A stretch of 64,000 bases of DNA. It comes from Brachybacterium paraconglomeratum. GTDB taxonomy: Bacteria > Actinomycetota > Actinomycetes > Actinomycetales > Dermabacteraceae. The notes below the pieces were generated by a model that was not told where the DNA came from, made no database searches, and saw only the letters and a list, made by a program, of their open reading frames with translations. The DNA lies in NCBI RefSeq assembly GCF_003994255.1, contig NZ_ML133852.1:186001-250000 (forward strand), in the 5' to 3' direction. The position numbers and the translations under genes are program-made. Numbering within the stretch: position 1 is the stretch's first letter; every line of letters starts with the position of its first letter. Shown here piece by piece: positions 9,039 through 17,324 of this stretch.

Positions 9039-10024
9039 GCCCAGCTCTCCGCGAGGGCGGTGCAGTTGCTTCTCATGACGGCAGGGTAGTCCGCCTCCGG
9101 GGACTGCTGGGTCTCGAGGTTGTCCAGCTCGGCGCTGTCGATGCCGAGGTTGTCGGCGAGGGTCTGGGCGACCTTCGGCGAGGCGGTCGCCTCGAAGAAG
9201 ATCGTGGTGACCTCCTCGTCGCGGACCACGGTCTCGAGGGCGAGCAGCCGCTGCGGGGACGGCTCGGTCTCCGGGTCGATCCCGGAGATCCCCACCTGGT
9301 GCAGGTCGTAGCGGTCGGCGAGATAGGTGTAGGCGGCGTGGCTGGTGATGAAGGTGCGTCGCTCGTCGGTCACCTCCTCGAAGGCGGAGGTCAGCTCGGC
9401 GTCGAGCTGCTCGAGCTCCTCGCGCACCGTGGCCGCGGCGGAGGTGAACTCCTCGGCGTGCTCGGGGGAGAGCTCGCCCAGGCGCGCGGCGATCGCGTCG
9501 CCCAGATCCGCCATCCGCAGCGGGTCGTGCCAGAAGTGGGGGTCGTTCGGGCCGTGGTCGTGGCCCTCGTGGGAGTCGCCCTCCTCGGCGTGCTCGGCGT
9601 GCTCCTCCTCGCTCTCCCCGGCGTGCCCCTCCTCTGCGCTGCCGGCATCGGCGGGCAGGAGCGTGATCACGGAGGAGACGTCGAGCACGTTGTCGCCGTC
9701 CTGGGAGGCGATGGCGTCGTCGAGCGCGGTCTGGAAGCCGGGGATCTGCAGCACCAGGTCGGCCTCTTCGACGAGCATGGTCTGCTTCACGGACAGCTCG
9801 AGGCCGTGGGCGTCGGCCCCCGGTGTGGTGAGGTCCGTGAGGGCGACGTGCTCGCCGCCGATCCGTGTGACCAGGAAGCTCAGTGCGTAGGCCGAGGTGA
9901 CGACCGACAGGCCGTCTCCGTCGGCGGCCGTGCCCTCCCCGCAGGCGGCCAGGAGCGCCGCACCGGCGCCGAGGCCGAGGGCGGACAGGAGGGTGCGGCG
10001 GCGAAGGGGAGAGGCATGCGACAT
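9035..10024 (-). CDS. znuA: Zinc ABC transporter, substrate-binding lipoprotein
   Basis: The ATG at 10024 gives a 329-residue cluster A-I metal-binding protein. An Arg-rich n-region and hydrophobic core (about residues 6-25) lead to a lipobox ending LLAAC, so it should be lipid-anchored outside the membrane. A long His/Glu-rich loop (about 130-165, including [17 protein letters not shown]) is typical of ZnuA and captures zinc. TTG 10042 is an alternative start, but it would place the Zur box inside the gene. Confidence 0.92.
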   Translation of the reverse strand: MSHASPLRRRTLLSALGLGAGAALLAACGEGTAADGDGLSVVTSAYALSFLVTRIGGEHVALTDLTTPGADAHGLELSVKQTMLVEEADLVLQIPGFQTALDDAIASQDGDNVLDVSSVITLLPADAGSAEEGHAGESEEEHAEHAEEGDSHEGHDHGPNDPHFWHDPLRMADLGDAIAARLGELSPEHAEEFTSAAATVREELEQLDAELTSAFEEVTDERRTFITSHAAYTYLADRYDLHQVGISGIDPETEPSPQRLLALETVVRDEEVTTIFFEATASPKVAQTLADNLGIDSAELDNLETQQSPEADYPAVMRSNCTALAESWA

Positions 10025-10038
10025 GACAATCATTCTCA
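10024..10038. promoter_or_regulatory. Zur box at the znuA start
   Basis: The sequence tgacaatcattctca fits the TGAnAATnATTnTCA pattern known for actinobacterial Zur operators. It directly abuts the znuA start codon and shares its first base, so a bound repressor would cover the translation start region. Repression of znuACB and probably the downstream zur by Zur with bound zinc is inferred. Confidence 0.85.
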
Positions 10039-10174
10039 CCAATGGGTGTGCCGGGGTGCAAGTCGGGAGGCCGTGCGGAGCCGGTGCGCGTGGGGACGCT
10101 CACACGTGAGCGGCGCCCTGGGCCGACGACTATGCTGGGAGCGATCCGATCGCACCGTCACCAGGAGTCTCCCC

Positions 10175-11566
10175 GTGGCCAAGGCCCCCGCCAGCACGCT
10201 GGACAACGTCATCGCTCTCGCCAAGAAGCGCGGCTTCGTGTTCCAGGCCGGTGAGATCTACGGAGGCTCCCGCTCCGCCTGGGACTACGGCCCCCTGGGC
10301 GTGGAGCTCAAGGAGAACATCAAGCGCCAGTGGTGGCGGACCTTCGTCCAGTCCCGCGGGGACATGGTGGGCCTGGACTCCTCGATCATCCTCCCCAAGC
10401 GGGTGTGGGAGGCCTCCGGTCACGTGGCGACCTTCGTCGACCCGCTGGTGGAGTGCCGCAGCTGCCACAACCGCTTCCGCGAGGACCACCTGATCGAGGC
10501 CTTCGAGGCCAAGAAGGGCCGCGCACCCGAGGGCGGCATGGCGGAGATCGCCTGCCCCAACTGCGGCACGCGCGGCGAGTTCACCGAGCCGCAGCAGTTC
10601 TCCGGCCTGGTGAAAACCTACCTCGGCCCCGTCTCCACCGAGGCGGGCCTGCACTTCCTGCGCCCCGAGACCGCGCAGGGCATCTTCGTCAACTTCCTCA
10701 ACGTCGTCACCGCCACCCGGCAGAAGCCGCCCTTCGGCATCGGCCAGATCGGCAAGGCGTTCCGCAACGAGATCACCCCCGGCAACTTCATCTTCCGCAC
10801 CCGCGAGTTCGAGCAGATGGAGATCGAGTACTTCACCCCGCCCGCCGAGGCCGACGAGCACTTCACGGCCTGGGTGGAGGCGTGCTGGAACTGGTTCGTG
10901 GACCTCGGCATCAAGGAGGAGAACCTCCGCCGCTTCGACGTGCCCGAGGACGAGCGCGCCCACTACTCGGCCGGCACCATCGACTTCGAGTACCGCTTCG
11001 GCTTCCAGGGCAGCGAGTGGGGCGAGCTGATGGGCGTCGCCAACCGCACCGACTTCGACCTCAGCAGCCACACCGATGCCTCCGGCACGAAGATGCAGTA
11101 CTTCGACCAGGCCGCGAACGAGCGCTACACGCCCTACGTCATCGAGCCGAGCTTCGGCCTGACCCGCTCGATGATGGCCTTCCTCGTCGACGCCTATCGC
11201 GAGGACGAGGCCCCCAACGCCAAGGGCGGGGTCGACAAGCGCACCGTGCTCGGCCTGGACCCGCGCCTCGCCCCGGTCAAGGCCGCGGTGCTGCCGCTGT
11301 CCAAGAGCGAGGACCTCGTGCCGCGCGCAGAGAAGCTCGCCGAGACCCTGCGCAGGCTCTGGAACGTCGAGATGGACGTGACCCAGGCGATCGGCCGCCG
11401 CTACCGCCGCCAGGACGAGATCGGCACCCCGTTCTGCATCACCGTCGACTTCGAGACCGCCGAGGACCAGGCCGTCACGATCCGCGAGCGCGACACCATG
11501 ACCCAGGAGCGCGTGGCGCTCGACCAGGTCGAGTCCTACCTCGCCGCGCGCCTGATCGGCGCCTGA
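10175..11566 (+). CDS. glyS: Glycine--tRNA ligase (alpha2 type)
   Basis: A 463-residue class II aminoacyl-tRNA synthetase. The start GTG 10175 follows CAGGAG and gives the family N-terminus ([23 protein letters not shown]). Motif 2 region is visible ([21 protein letters not shown], about residues 190-210), a zinc-type cysteine cluster lies at CRSCHNRF and CPNCGTRG, and motif 3 is around [10 protein letters not shown]. It charges tRNA-Gly. The gene is monocistronic, divergent from znuA, and is followed by a strong hairpin. Confidence 0.95.
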   Translation: MAKAPASTLDNVIALAKKRGFVFQAGEIYGGSRSAWDYGPLGVELKENIKRQWWRTFVQSRGDMVGLDSSIILPKRVWEASGHVATFVDPLVECRSCHNRFREDHLIEAFEAKKGRAPEGGMAEIACPNCGTRGEFTEPQQFSGLVKTYLGPVSTEAGLHFLRPETAQGIFVNFLNVVTATRQKPPFGIGQIGKAFRNEITPGNFIFRTREFEQMEIEYFTPPAEADEHFTAWVEACWNWFVDLGIKEENLRRFDVPEDERAHYSAGTIDFEYRFGFQGSEWGELMGVANRTDFDLSSHTDASGTKMQYFDQAANERYTPYVIEPSFGLTRSMMAFLVDAYREDEAPNAKGGVDKRTVLGLDPRLAPVKAAVLPLSKSEDLVPRAEKLAETLRRLWNVEMDVTQAIGRRYRRQDEIGTPFCITVDFETAEDQAVTIRERDTMTQERVALDQVESYLAARLIGA

Positions 11567-11583
11567 GCCGCACAGCACGGCCG

Positions 11584-11617
11584 ACGGGGCCGACGGGGAG
11601 ATCCCCGTCGGCCCCGT
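11584..11617 (+). terminator. Perfect 15-bp hairpin after glyS
   Basis: The arms 11584-11598 and 11603-11617 pair perfectly over 15 bp with a 4-base agat loop, 17 bp after the glyS stop. There is no T-run, as is common for high-GC actinobacterial terminators. Confidence 0.8.
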
Positions 11618-11635
11618 CCTCGTCCCGGCGAGCCG

Positions 11636-11683
11636 GCGGGTGTCCGGGACCGCGGGTGTCCATGACCGCGGGTGTCCGGGGCC
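11636..11683. repeat. 16-bp tandem repeat, three copies
   Basis: Units gcgggtgtccgggacc, gcgggtgtccatgacc and gcgggtgtccggggcc occupy 11636-11651, 11652-11667 and 11668-11683, between the glyS terminator and the next gene. Function unknown. Confidence 0.75.
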
Positions 11684-11811
11684 GCGCGGGTCCGAGGCCG
11701 CGGAGCGTCGCCGACGGGCGCGTGGCGACATGAGATGGCTGTATCGCCATGTCGTGCCGCCTCGCGCCCGTCCGTGACACGTCGCGCCGCGGGGATGGCA
11801 GAGTGCTCCGC

Positions 11812-12852
11812 ATGAGCAGCACCTCCGGCCTCGAGCTGTCCGCCGCCTACCACCGGGAGGTGGTGGCGCCGCTGCTGGAGCGCCGGCTGTCGGGTCTCCC
11901 GTACGCCGCGGCGCGGCTGGGCTCGGGATCGGACGTGCTCGGGTTCGACGACGCGCAGTCGCGCGACCACGACTGGGGTCTCCGGCTCACGCTGCTCGTC
12001 GAGGACGGCGCCGCGCAGGAGGTCGACGCGCTCCTCGAGCGGGAGCTGCCGACGCAGTGGCGCGGCCATCCCGTGCGCTTCGCGACGACCTGGGAGCCGG
12101 TGGTACGCCAGCGCGTCGAGGTCGTCTCGGCCGCGGACTTCGCCGCCTCACGGGTGGGGATCGCCCCGCAGCGCCTCGACGGCGCCGCGCCGCTCGACCT
12201 GGTGGACTGGCTGCAGCTGACCGGGCAGGCGGCGCTCGAGGTGACCGCCGGGCCCGTGTTCCACGACGGCACCGGGGCGATCACCGCGATCCGGGAGCGG
12301 CTGCGCACGTACCCGGAGGACGTGCGCAGGTACGCGATCGGCGCGGACTGGACCCGCATCGGCCAGGAGCTCGCCGACGTGGGCCGGGCCGGGCTGCGCG
12401 GCGACGAGGACGGCTCCGCCGTGATCGCCGCGCGACACGTGCGCACCCTGCTCCATCTCGCCCACCTGCTGCACCGGCGCTGGGTGCCCTACGGGAAGTG
12501 GCTCGCCCGCTCGGCGGCCGCGCTGCCGGACGGCGATGCCCTGCGCCGCTCCGTGCTCGCGGTGCTGCGGGCACAGGACTGGCGCACCCGGCAGGGCGCC
12601 CTCGCCGCGCTGGTCGAGCAGATCGCCGCGCTGCAGGGACAGGTCGGCCTGCCCACCCTGGACCCCGCGACCGAGCCCTTCTTCGACCGCCCCCATGTGG
12701 GGCTGCGCGGGCTCCCGGAGCTGCTGGTCGAGGAGATCACCGACCCTGCGGTGCGCGCGCTGCGCCCCGGCATCGGCACCGCCGAGCAGATCAGCGACCA
12801 CGTGAGCGTGCTCGTCGACCCCGTGCTGCGCAGGCGGCTGGTCGGCGGGTGA
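11812..12852 (+). CDS. DUF4037 domain protein (nucleotidyltransferase-like)
   Basis: A 346-residue protein from the ATG at 11812; an upstream in-frame ATG at 11749 would add 21 residues of poor quality. The N-terminal block RLGSGSDVLGFDDAQSRDHDWG (about residues 33-54) resembles the GS-x-D nucleotidyltransferase motif and is the hallmark of DUF4037 proteins, which have an NTase fold followed by a helical domain. Substrate is not known. A 7-bp inverted repeat (cgacatg/catgtcg, about 11727-11755) lies upstream and could be an operator. Confidence 0.75.
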   Translation: MSSTSGLELSAAYHREVVAPLLERRLSGLPYAAARLGSGSDVLGFDDAQSRDHDWGLRLTLLVEDGAAQEVDALLERELPTQWRGHPVRFATTWEPVVRQRVEVVSAADFAASRVGIAPQRLDGAAPLDLVDWLQLTGQAALEVTAGPVFHDGTGAITAIRERLRTYPEDVRRYAIGADWTRIGQELADVGRAGLRGDEDGSAVIAARHVRTLLHLAHLLHRRWVPYGKWLARSAAALPDGDALRRSVLAVLRAQDWRTRQGALAALVEQIAALQGQVGLPTLDPATEPFFDRPHVGLRGLPELLVEEITDPAVRALRPGIGTAEQISDHVSVLVDPVLRRRLVGG

Positions 12853-12910
12853 GCACCCGCTGCCGCGCTCCGCCCGCACCCTCCACCGCGGGGCACCCCG
12901 GCTTCTCCGT

Positions 12911-12955
12911 CCTGCGCTGAACAGTCCTGCGCTGATCAGTCGCGGGCTGATCAGC
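12911..12955. repeat. 15-bp tandem repeat, three copies, in the clpP promoter region
   Basis: Units cctgcgctgaacagt, cctgcgctgatcagt and cgcgggctgatcagc (12911-12925, 12926-12940, 12941-12955) end 50 bp before the first clpP start. The last unit contains the palindrome gctgatcagc. The site could be a multi-operator for the adjacent regulator or a plain minisatellite. Confidence 0.65.
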
Positions 12956-13005
12956 ACGCGGCGGAGAACGACCCGGACGGGACCGCGGCGGCGCAGGCTG
13001 GGGCA

Positions 13006-13671
13006 ATGACCACGCACACCGCCCCACCGCCCCGACTCGACACCTCCGACCCCACCGCCCCGCAGCCCCTCGCCGCCCTCACCGCGACCCGGCTGCTGCA
13101 TCAGCGCGTGCTGATGCTGGACCGAGAGCTCGAGCAGGACAACGGATCGTCGCTGGCCGCCCAGCTGCTCCTGCTCGCGGCCGAGGACCCCGCCGCCGAC
13201 ATCACCCTGCTGATCAACTCGCCCGGCGGGCTGGTCCCGGCGATGCTCGCGATCGGCGATCTGATGGACCTGGTCCCCTGCGACGTGCGCACAGTCGCGC
13301 TCGGCATGGCCTACAGCGCCGGGCAGTACCTCCTCACCCAGGGCACACCCGGCAAGAGGTACGTGCTCCCGCACGGCCAGGTGCTCATGCACCAGGGCTC
13401 GGCCGGGTTCGGCGGCAGCGCCGCCGACATCGAGCTGCAGGCCGAGGACCTGCGCCGCAACCGCGACCTGCTGATCCGCCTCACCGCGGAGCGGACCGGG
13501 CAGAGCGAGGAGCGGATCGCCCGTGACTCCGAGCGCGACCGCATCTGGGACGCCGAGGGCGCCGTGGACTACGGCTTCGCCGACCACGTCGCCGCGGACC
13601 TCGCCGAGATCCTCCCGCTCGGTCCGTCCGGAGCCCGCGGCCGCGCCGCGGGGATCGGGGGCGCACGATGA
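13006..13671 (+). CDS. ClpP-family serine protease subunit, catalytic triad intact
   Basis: This 221-residue ClpP paralogue keeps the triad: Ser104 in GMAYSAGQYLL, His129 in VLMHQ and Asp174 in IARDSERD. The oligomer-core strand LLINSPGG (about residues 68-75) is present. ClpP barrels degrade proteins handed over by Clp ATPases in the cytoplasm. It overlaps the next clpP by 4 nt (ATGA), so the two subunits are made together and probably form one mixed particle. Together with the regulator downstream it resembles the Streptomyces clpP3-clpP4-popR locus rather than the essential clpP1P2 pair. The N-terminus is longer than usual by about 15 residues. Confidence 0.88.
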   Translation: MTTHTAPPPRLDTSDPTAPQPLAALTATRLLHQRVLMLDRELEQDNGSSLAAQLLLLAAEDPAADITLLINSPGGLVPAMLAIGDLMDLVPCDVRTVALGMAYSAGQYLLTQGTPGKRYVLPHGQVLMHQGSAGFGGSAADIELQAEDLRRNRDLLIRLTAERTGQSEERIARDSERDRIWDAEGAVDYGFADHVAADLAEILPLGPSGARGRAAGIGGAR

Positions 13672-14270
13672 GCAGCTACACCATCCCCTCCGTCATGGAG
13701 CGCACCCACACCGGCGCCGAGCGCAGCGCCGACGTGTTCTCCCGCCTGCTCAGCGATCGGATCGTCTACGTCGGCACCCCGATCGACGACGGCGTCGCGA
13801 ACACCGTCATCGCCCAGATCCTGCACCTGGAGAACGAGTCTGCCGACGCACCGATCCACCTCTACCTCAACTCCTCCGGCGGGGACGTGCAGGCGGTGCT
13901 CGCCATCTACGACACGCTCGCCTTCGTGCGCAGCCGGGTGGCGGTCACCTGCATCGGCCAGGTGGTCGCGGCGCCGGTGGTGCTGCTCGCGGCGGGCACG
14001 CCCGGGCTGCGCTGGGTGCTGCCCCACACCCGCGTCGTCCTCCACCCGCTCGAGGCGCAGGGACGCGGCGCGGTGCCGGACCTGATCCTCGCGACCGAGG
14101 AGGTCCAGCGACTGCGCGGAAGCCTCGAGGCCCTGCTCGCCGAGCACTCCGGACAGGACCTGCAGCGGGTGCGGCGGGACCTCGAGCGGGAGCAGGTGCT
14201 GGATGCGGAGGCGACCGTCGCCTACGGCCTCGCCGACGAGGTGCTGCTCAGGCGGCCACGAGCAGAGTGA
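13668..14270 (+). CDS. ClpP paralogue without the catalytic serine
   Basis: The 200-residue protein aligns with ClpP throughout (LYLNSSGGDVQAVLAIYD, then the LLAAGTPGLRWVLPHTRVVLH block). At the nucleophile position it reads GQVVAAPVVLLAAG: Ala101 stands where Ser is expected in GMAAS-type motifs. His126 (VVLH) and Asp171 (RRDLERE) remain. It should therefore be a non-peptidolytic ring subunit that supports the active partner made from the gene before it, as ClpR does in plastids and cyanobacteria. Its 3' end overlaps the convergent regulator by 23 bp. Confidence 0.87.
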   Translation: MSSYTIPSVMERTHTGAERSADVFSRLLSDRIVYVGTPIDDGVANTVIAQILHLENESADAPIHLYLNSSGGDVQAVLAIYDTLAFVRSRVAVTCIGQVVAAPVVLLAAGTPGLRWVLPHTRVVLHPLEAQGRGAVPDLILATEEVQRLRGSLEALLAEHSGQDLQRVRRDLEREQVLDAEATVAYGLADEVLLRRPRAE

Positions 14271-14646
14271 CGCCCGAGCCGTCGCGGGGCTCGGAGGCCG
14301 GGCCGGCGAAGGAGCGGCGATCTCCCTCGGCGGAGGAGCTTCGTCCTCCGGGGGAGGAGCGCAGCTCGAGGACCGGCGCGATGCGCCCGGTCGACGGGGC
14401 GGCGGCGGGCGCACTGTCGGCGGTGCGCAGCAGGAGCAGCGGGAGGTCGACGTCGAGCGCGCCGAGGATCGCGGCGAGCAGCTCCGAGGAGGGGTCCTTG
14501 CGGCCGCGCTCGACATCGGAGAGGTGTTGCATCGACACCCCGGCCGCGCTCGCGACCTCGGCGAGGGTGCGGTGCTGACGGTGCCTCTCGGCCCGCAGCT
14601 CCGCCCCCATCAGCTCCCGCCACAGCGGCTCGAGGTGCGTCTCCAT
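14248..14646 (-). CDS. PopR/ClgR-like XRE-family regulator
   Basis: A 132-residue protein with an XRE helix-turn-helix at about residues 17-75: LRAERHRQHRTLAEVASAAG, then VSMQHLSDVERGRKDPSSELL, the block shared by ClgR and PopR activators of clp genes. After a disordered middle it ends LLVAA. In Streptomyces PopR the two C-terminal alanines are needed for degradation by ClpP1P2, so the same feedback is likely here. It is convergent with the clpP pair. Whether it activates them is inferred from homology and position. Confidence 0.78.
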   Translation of the reverse strand: METHLEPLWRELMGAELRAERHRQHRTLAEVASAAGVSMQHLSDVERGRKDPSSELLAAILGALDVDLPLLLLRTADSAPAAAPSTGRIAPVLELRSSPGGRSSSAEGDRRSFAGPASEPRDGSGVTLLVAA

Positions 14647-14746
14647 GCGGTGAGACTACGGTCGCCCCGCGCCGGCGGGGGAGTTCTCCGCTGTGGGCGG
14701 AAGCGCGCGGTCGGTCCTCGGTGCACGCGGGGCGTGCCGGGGCCGT

Positions 14747-15865
14747 TCAGGGCAGGGCGGCCAGCAGATGCGGCAGCACGTGCTGGGCGAAGGTGCCCAG
14801 GGTGCGGGTGCTGTCCTCGAGCGGTGCGCCGGGCGGCAGCACCAGCGCGATCTCGTCGGCCTCCAGCACCACCGGGTCCGCCAGCAGCGCCTGCGCGACG
14901 GCGACCGGCTCGTCGAGCACGACCGGACCGTAGACCGCCTCGCGTCCGCCGAGCTCGGTGCGGCGGTGCTCGGCGAGCACCCCCGCCTCCGCGGAGCGCT
15001 CGCGCGGGATCAGCGTGGTGAAGCGCTCGAGCTCCGCCTCGTCGAGCACCGGGAGCATCTGCCGGCTGACCATGACCCGGCCCTCCCCGTGCCCGGCCCC
15101 GAGCGACGCCTCGCGATAGGCGCGCAGCGCCTCGAGCTGGAGCTGCGCGAAGGAGCGGCCCGAGCCGTCGTCCGGGGCCATCGTCGCCAGCTGCAGGCCG
15201 AGGCCGAGCCGGCCCGCCAACGCCGCCCGCTCCGGGCTCGCCGCCCCGTAGGCCAGGCGCTCCCGCAGCCCGGGCGCGCGGGGCTGCAGGCGCAGCGGCG
15301 TGCCGGGGTCGACCTCCTCGATGTGCGCGTCCGCCCCCGCGACGATCTCCCCGTCCAGGAAGGAGAGCAGGTCGTGCAGGATCCGGTCCACGTGGTCGCG
15401 ATGGTCTCCGTGCAGGGCCCCGAAGGCGCGGGCGTAGATCGCATCGTGCGCGGAGTAGCCCGGTGCGAGGCCGGCGCGGAGCCTGCCGCCGGTGAGCAGA
15501 TGGGCGGTGGCGAGGTCCTCCGCGAGCCGGCCCGCGTTCTCGAAGCGCAGGGGGATCACCGCGGTGCCCAGCTCGATGCGCTCGGTGTGCTGGGCGAGGG
15601 CGGAGAGGAACAGCAGCGGCGAGGGCAGCGCGTCCTGCAGGTGCCGCACCCGCACGTAGCCCGCGTCGTAGCCGAGCTCCTCCGCGCTGCGGAACAGCGC
15701 GCGGCCCTCGTCCAGGGCGGAGTGGTCCACCTGGGCGACGAAGCCGATGCGGGGCGCGGGGCGGCCCGTCGCGGCACTGGTCGCGGGTGCGCCGTCGTGC
15801 GCGGGTGCGGTGCCGGTCGTCGATGCGGTGCGGGCCGGGGATCGGTCTGCTGCGGATGTGCTCAT
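14747..15865 (-). CDS. LLM-class (luciferase-like) flavin-dependent oxidoreductase
   Basis: The 372-residue protein has a disordered Ala/Thr-rich N-terminus of about 38 residues, then a TIM-barrel of the luciferase-like monooxygenase family: RIGFVAQVDHS at the first strand, ELGYDAGYVRVRHL, ERIELGTAVIPLR and LAEDLATAHLLTGGRLRAGLAPGY. Such enzymes use reduced flavin (FMNH2 or F420H2) to oxidise small organic substrates. Neither the flavin nor the substrate can be settled from sequence. The gene is divergent from dusB across 214 bp. Confidence 0.82.
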   Translation of the reverse strand: MSTSAADRSPARTASTTGTAPAHDGAPATSAATGRPAPRIGFVAQVDHSALDEGRALFRSAEELGYDAGYVRVRHLQDALPSPLLFLSALAQHTERIELGTAVIPLRFENAGRLAEDLATAHLLTGGRLRAGLAPGYSAHDAIYARAFGALHGDHRDHVDRILHDLLSFLDGEIVAGADAHIEEVDPGTPLRLQPRAPGLRERLAYGAASPERAALAGRLGLGLQLATMAPDDGSGRSFAQLQLEALRAYREASLGAGHGEGRVMVSRQMLPVLDEAELERFTTLIPRERSAEAGVLAEHRRTELGGREAVYGPVVLDEPVAVAQALLADPVVLEADEIALVLPPGAPLEDSTRTLGTFAQHVLPHLLAALP

Positions 15866-16079
15866 CGCACGCCTCCTTCGAGCGGGGTCCTCGGCGGCAC
15901 GGTCGTCCGGCGCCGGGGAGTGGTGCCGTCACCTGATTCTCCCCCGTGGGGAGGGCCCGGCGGGGGACCGAGGACCCTCCGCGCCCCTGCCTCCGACGGT
16001 TCCTCCCCGGGCGGACCCGATGCACATCACCTCACGGATCCTCCCGAACGTCCGCCCAGGATGGGACAATCCAGGGACG

Positions 16080-17321
16080 ATGACCCTTCTGACCGACACC
16101 GTGACCGCCGTGACCGCCGCTCCCGCCCCCGCCGACGCCCCGTCGGCCCCAGGACGGGAGCGCATTCGGCGACCTCTCACGATCGGGAGGCTCACCGTGG
16201 ACACCCCGGTGATGCTCGCGCCCATGGCCGGGGTCACCAACATGGCCTTCCGCGTGCTGTGCCGCGAGTTCGGCGCCCTGCACAGCGAGGACGACGGCGG
16301 TCTGTTCCCCACCGAGATGGTCACCACGCGCGCGCTGATCGAGGACCACCGCGAGTCGTGGCGCCTGCTGCGCATGGCCGATCGGGAGCGGCCCCGCTCC
16401 GTCCAGCTGTACGGCGTGGACCCCGCGGTCGTCGCCCGCTCGGTGGAGATGATCCTCGAGCGCGACGGCGCCGACCACATCGACCTGAACTTCGGCTGCC
16501 CCGTCCCCAAGGTGACGCGTCGCGGCGGCGGCGGCGTGCTGCCCTGGAAGGACGAGCTGTTCACCCGCATCCTGCGCGCCGCGGTCGAGGCCGCCGGGGA
16601 CGTGCCGGTGACGCTCAAGACCCGCAAGGGCGTGGACGACGGCCACCTCACCTACCGCGACGCGGGCCTGATCGCCCAGGAGGTCGGCGCCGCCGCGATC
16701 ACCCTCCACGGCCGCACCGTGAAGGAGCAGTACTCCGGCACCGCGGACTGGAGCTCCATCGCGGACCTCAAGCAGACGGTCACCGACATCCCCGTGCTCG
16801 GCAACGGCGACGTGTGGTCCGCGGAGGACGCGCTGCGGATGATGGACGAGACGGGCGCCGATGGCGTCGTCGTCGGCCGCGGCTGCCAGGGACGGCCATG
16901 GCTGTTCGCCGACCTCGCCGCCGGGTTCTCCGGCAGCGCCGAACGGGTCCGGCCCGGCCTCGGCGACGTCGCGCGGATCCTGCGCCGACACGCCGAGCTG
17001 CTCACCGAGTTCTACGAGAGCGAGGACCGGGGCGTGAAGGACCTGCGCAAGCACGTGGCCTGGTACTTCAAGGGCTATCCCGTCGGCGGCGACATGCGGC
17101 GCCGGCTCGCGACCATGGAGTCCCTCGTGGACCTCGACGAGAAGCTCTCCGAGCTCGACCTCACCGCCCCCTACCCGGGCGCCGACGTCGAGGGGCCGCG
17201 CGGCCGCACCGGCCACCCCCGCAACGCCACCGTCCCCGCCGGCTGGATGGACACCCGCGAGCTGTCCGACGAGCACCGGGCCCGCCTCCACGAGGCCGAG
17301 CTCGACATCTCGGGCGGCTGA
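16080..17321 (+). CDS. dusB: tRNA-dihydrouridine synthase
   Basis: A 413-residue FMN enzyme that reduces specific uridines in tRNA. The TIM-barrel start reads VMLAPMAGVTNMAFRVLC (about residues 44-61); the catalytic cysteine is in NFGCPVPKVTRRGGGG (about 138-153). FMN-phosphate contacts are in GNGDVWS and GADGVVVGRGCQGRPWLF. The start ATG 16080 is preceded closely by gggacaat, a plausible -10, so the leader is short; an ATG at 16020 is possible but adds poor sequence. It is the first gene of a dusB-dgt-dnaG operon. Choice of B over other Dus types rests on overall similarity. Confidence 0.9.
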   Translation: MTLLTDTVTAVTAAPAPADAPSAPGRERIRRPLTIGRLTVDTPVMLAPMAGVTNMAFRVLCREFGALHSEDDGGLFPTEMVTTRALIEDHRESWRLLRMADRERPRSVQLYGVDPAVVARSVEMILERDGADHIDLNFGCPVPKVTRRGGGGVLPWKDELFTRILRAAVEAAGDVPVTLKTRKGVDDGHLTYRDAGLIAQEVGAAAITLHGRTVKEQYSGTADWSSIADLKQTVTDIPVLGNGDVWSAEDALRMMDETGADGVVVGRGCQGRPWLFADLAAGFSGSAERVRPGLGDVARILRRHAELLTEFYESEDRGVKDLRKHVAWYFKGYPVGGDMRRRLATMESLVDLDEKLSELDLTAPYPGADVEGPRGRTGHPRNATVPAGWMDTRELSDEHRARLHEAELDISGG

Positions 17322-17324
17322 GCC

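Noticed and set aside
13006-14270. The clpP pair as the essential housekeeping clpP1-clpP2
   Set aside because: The housekeeping pair normally stands next to tig and clpX and both subunits keep the catalytic serine. Here there is no clpX, one subunit is dead and a PopR-like gene is adjacent.
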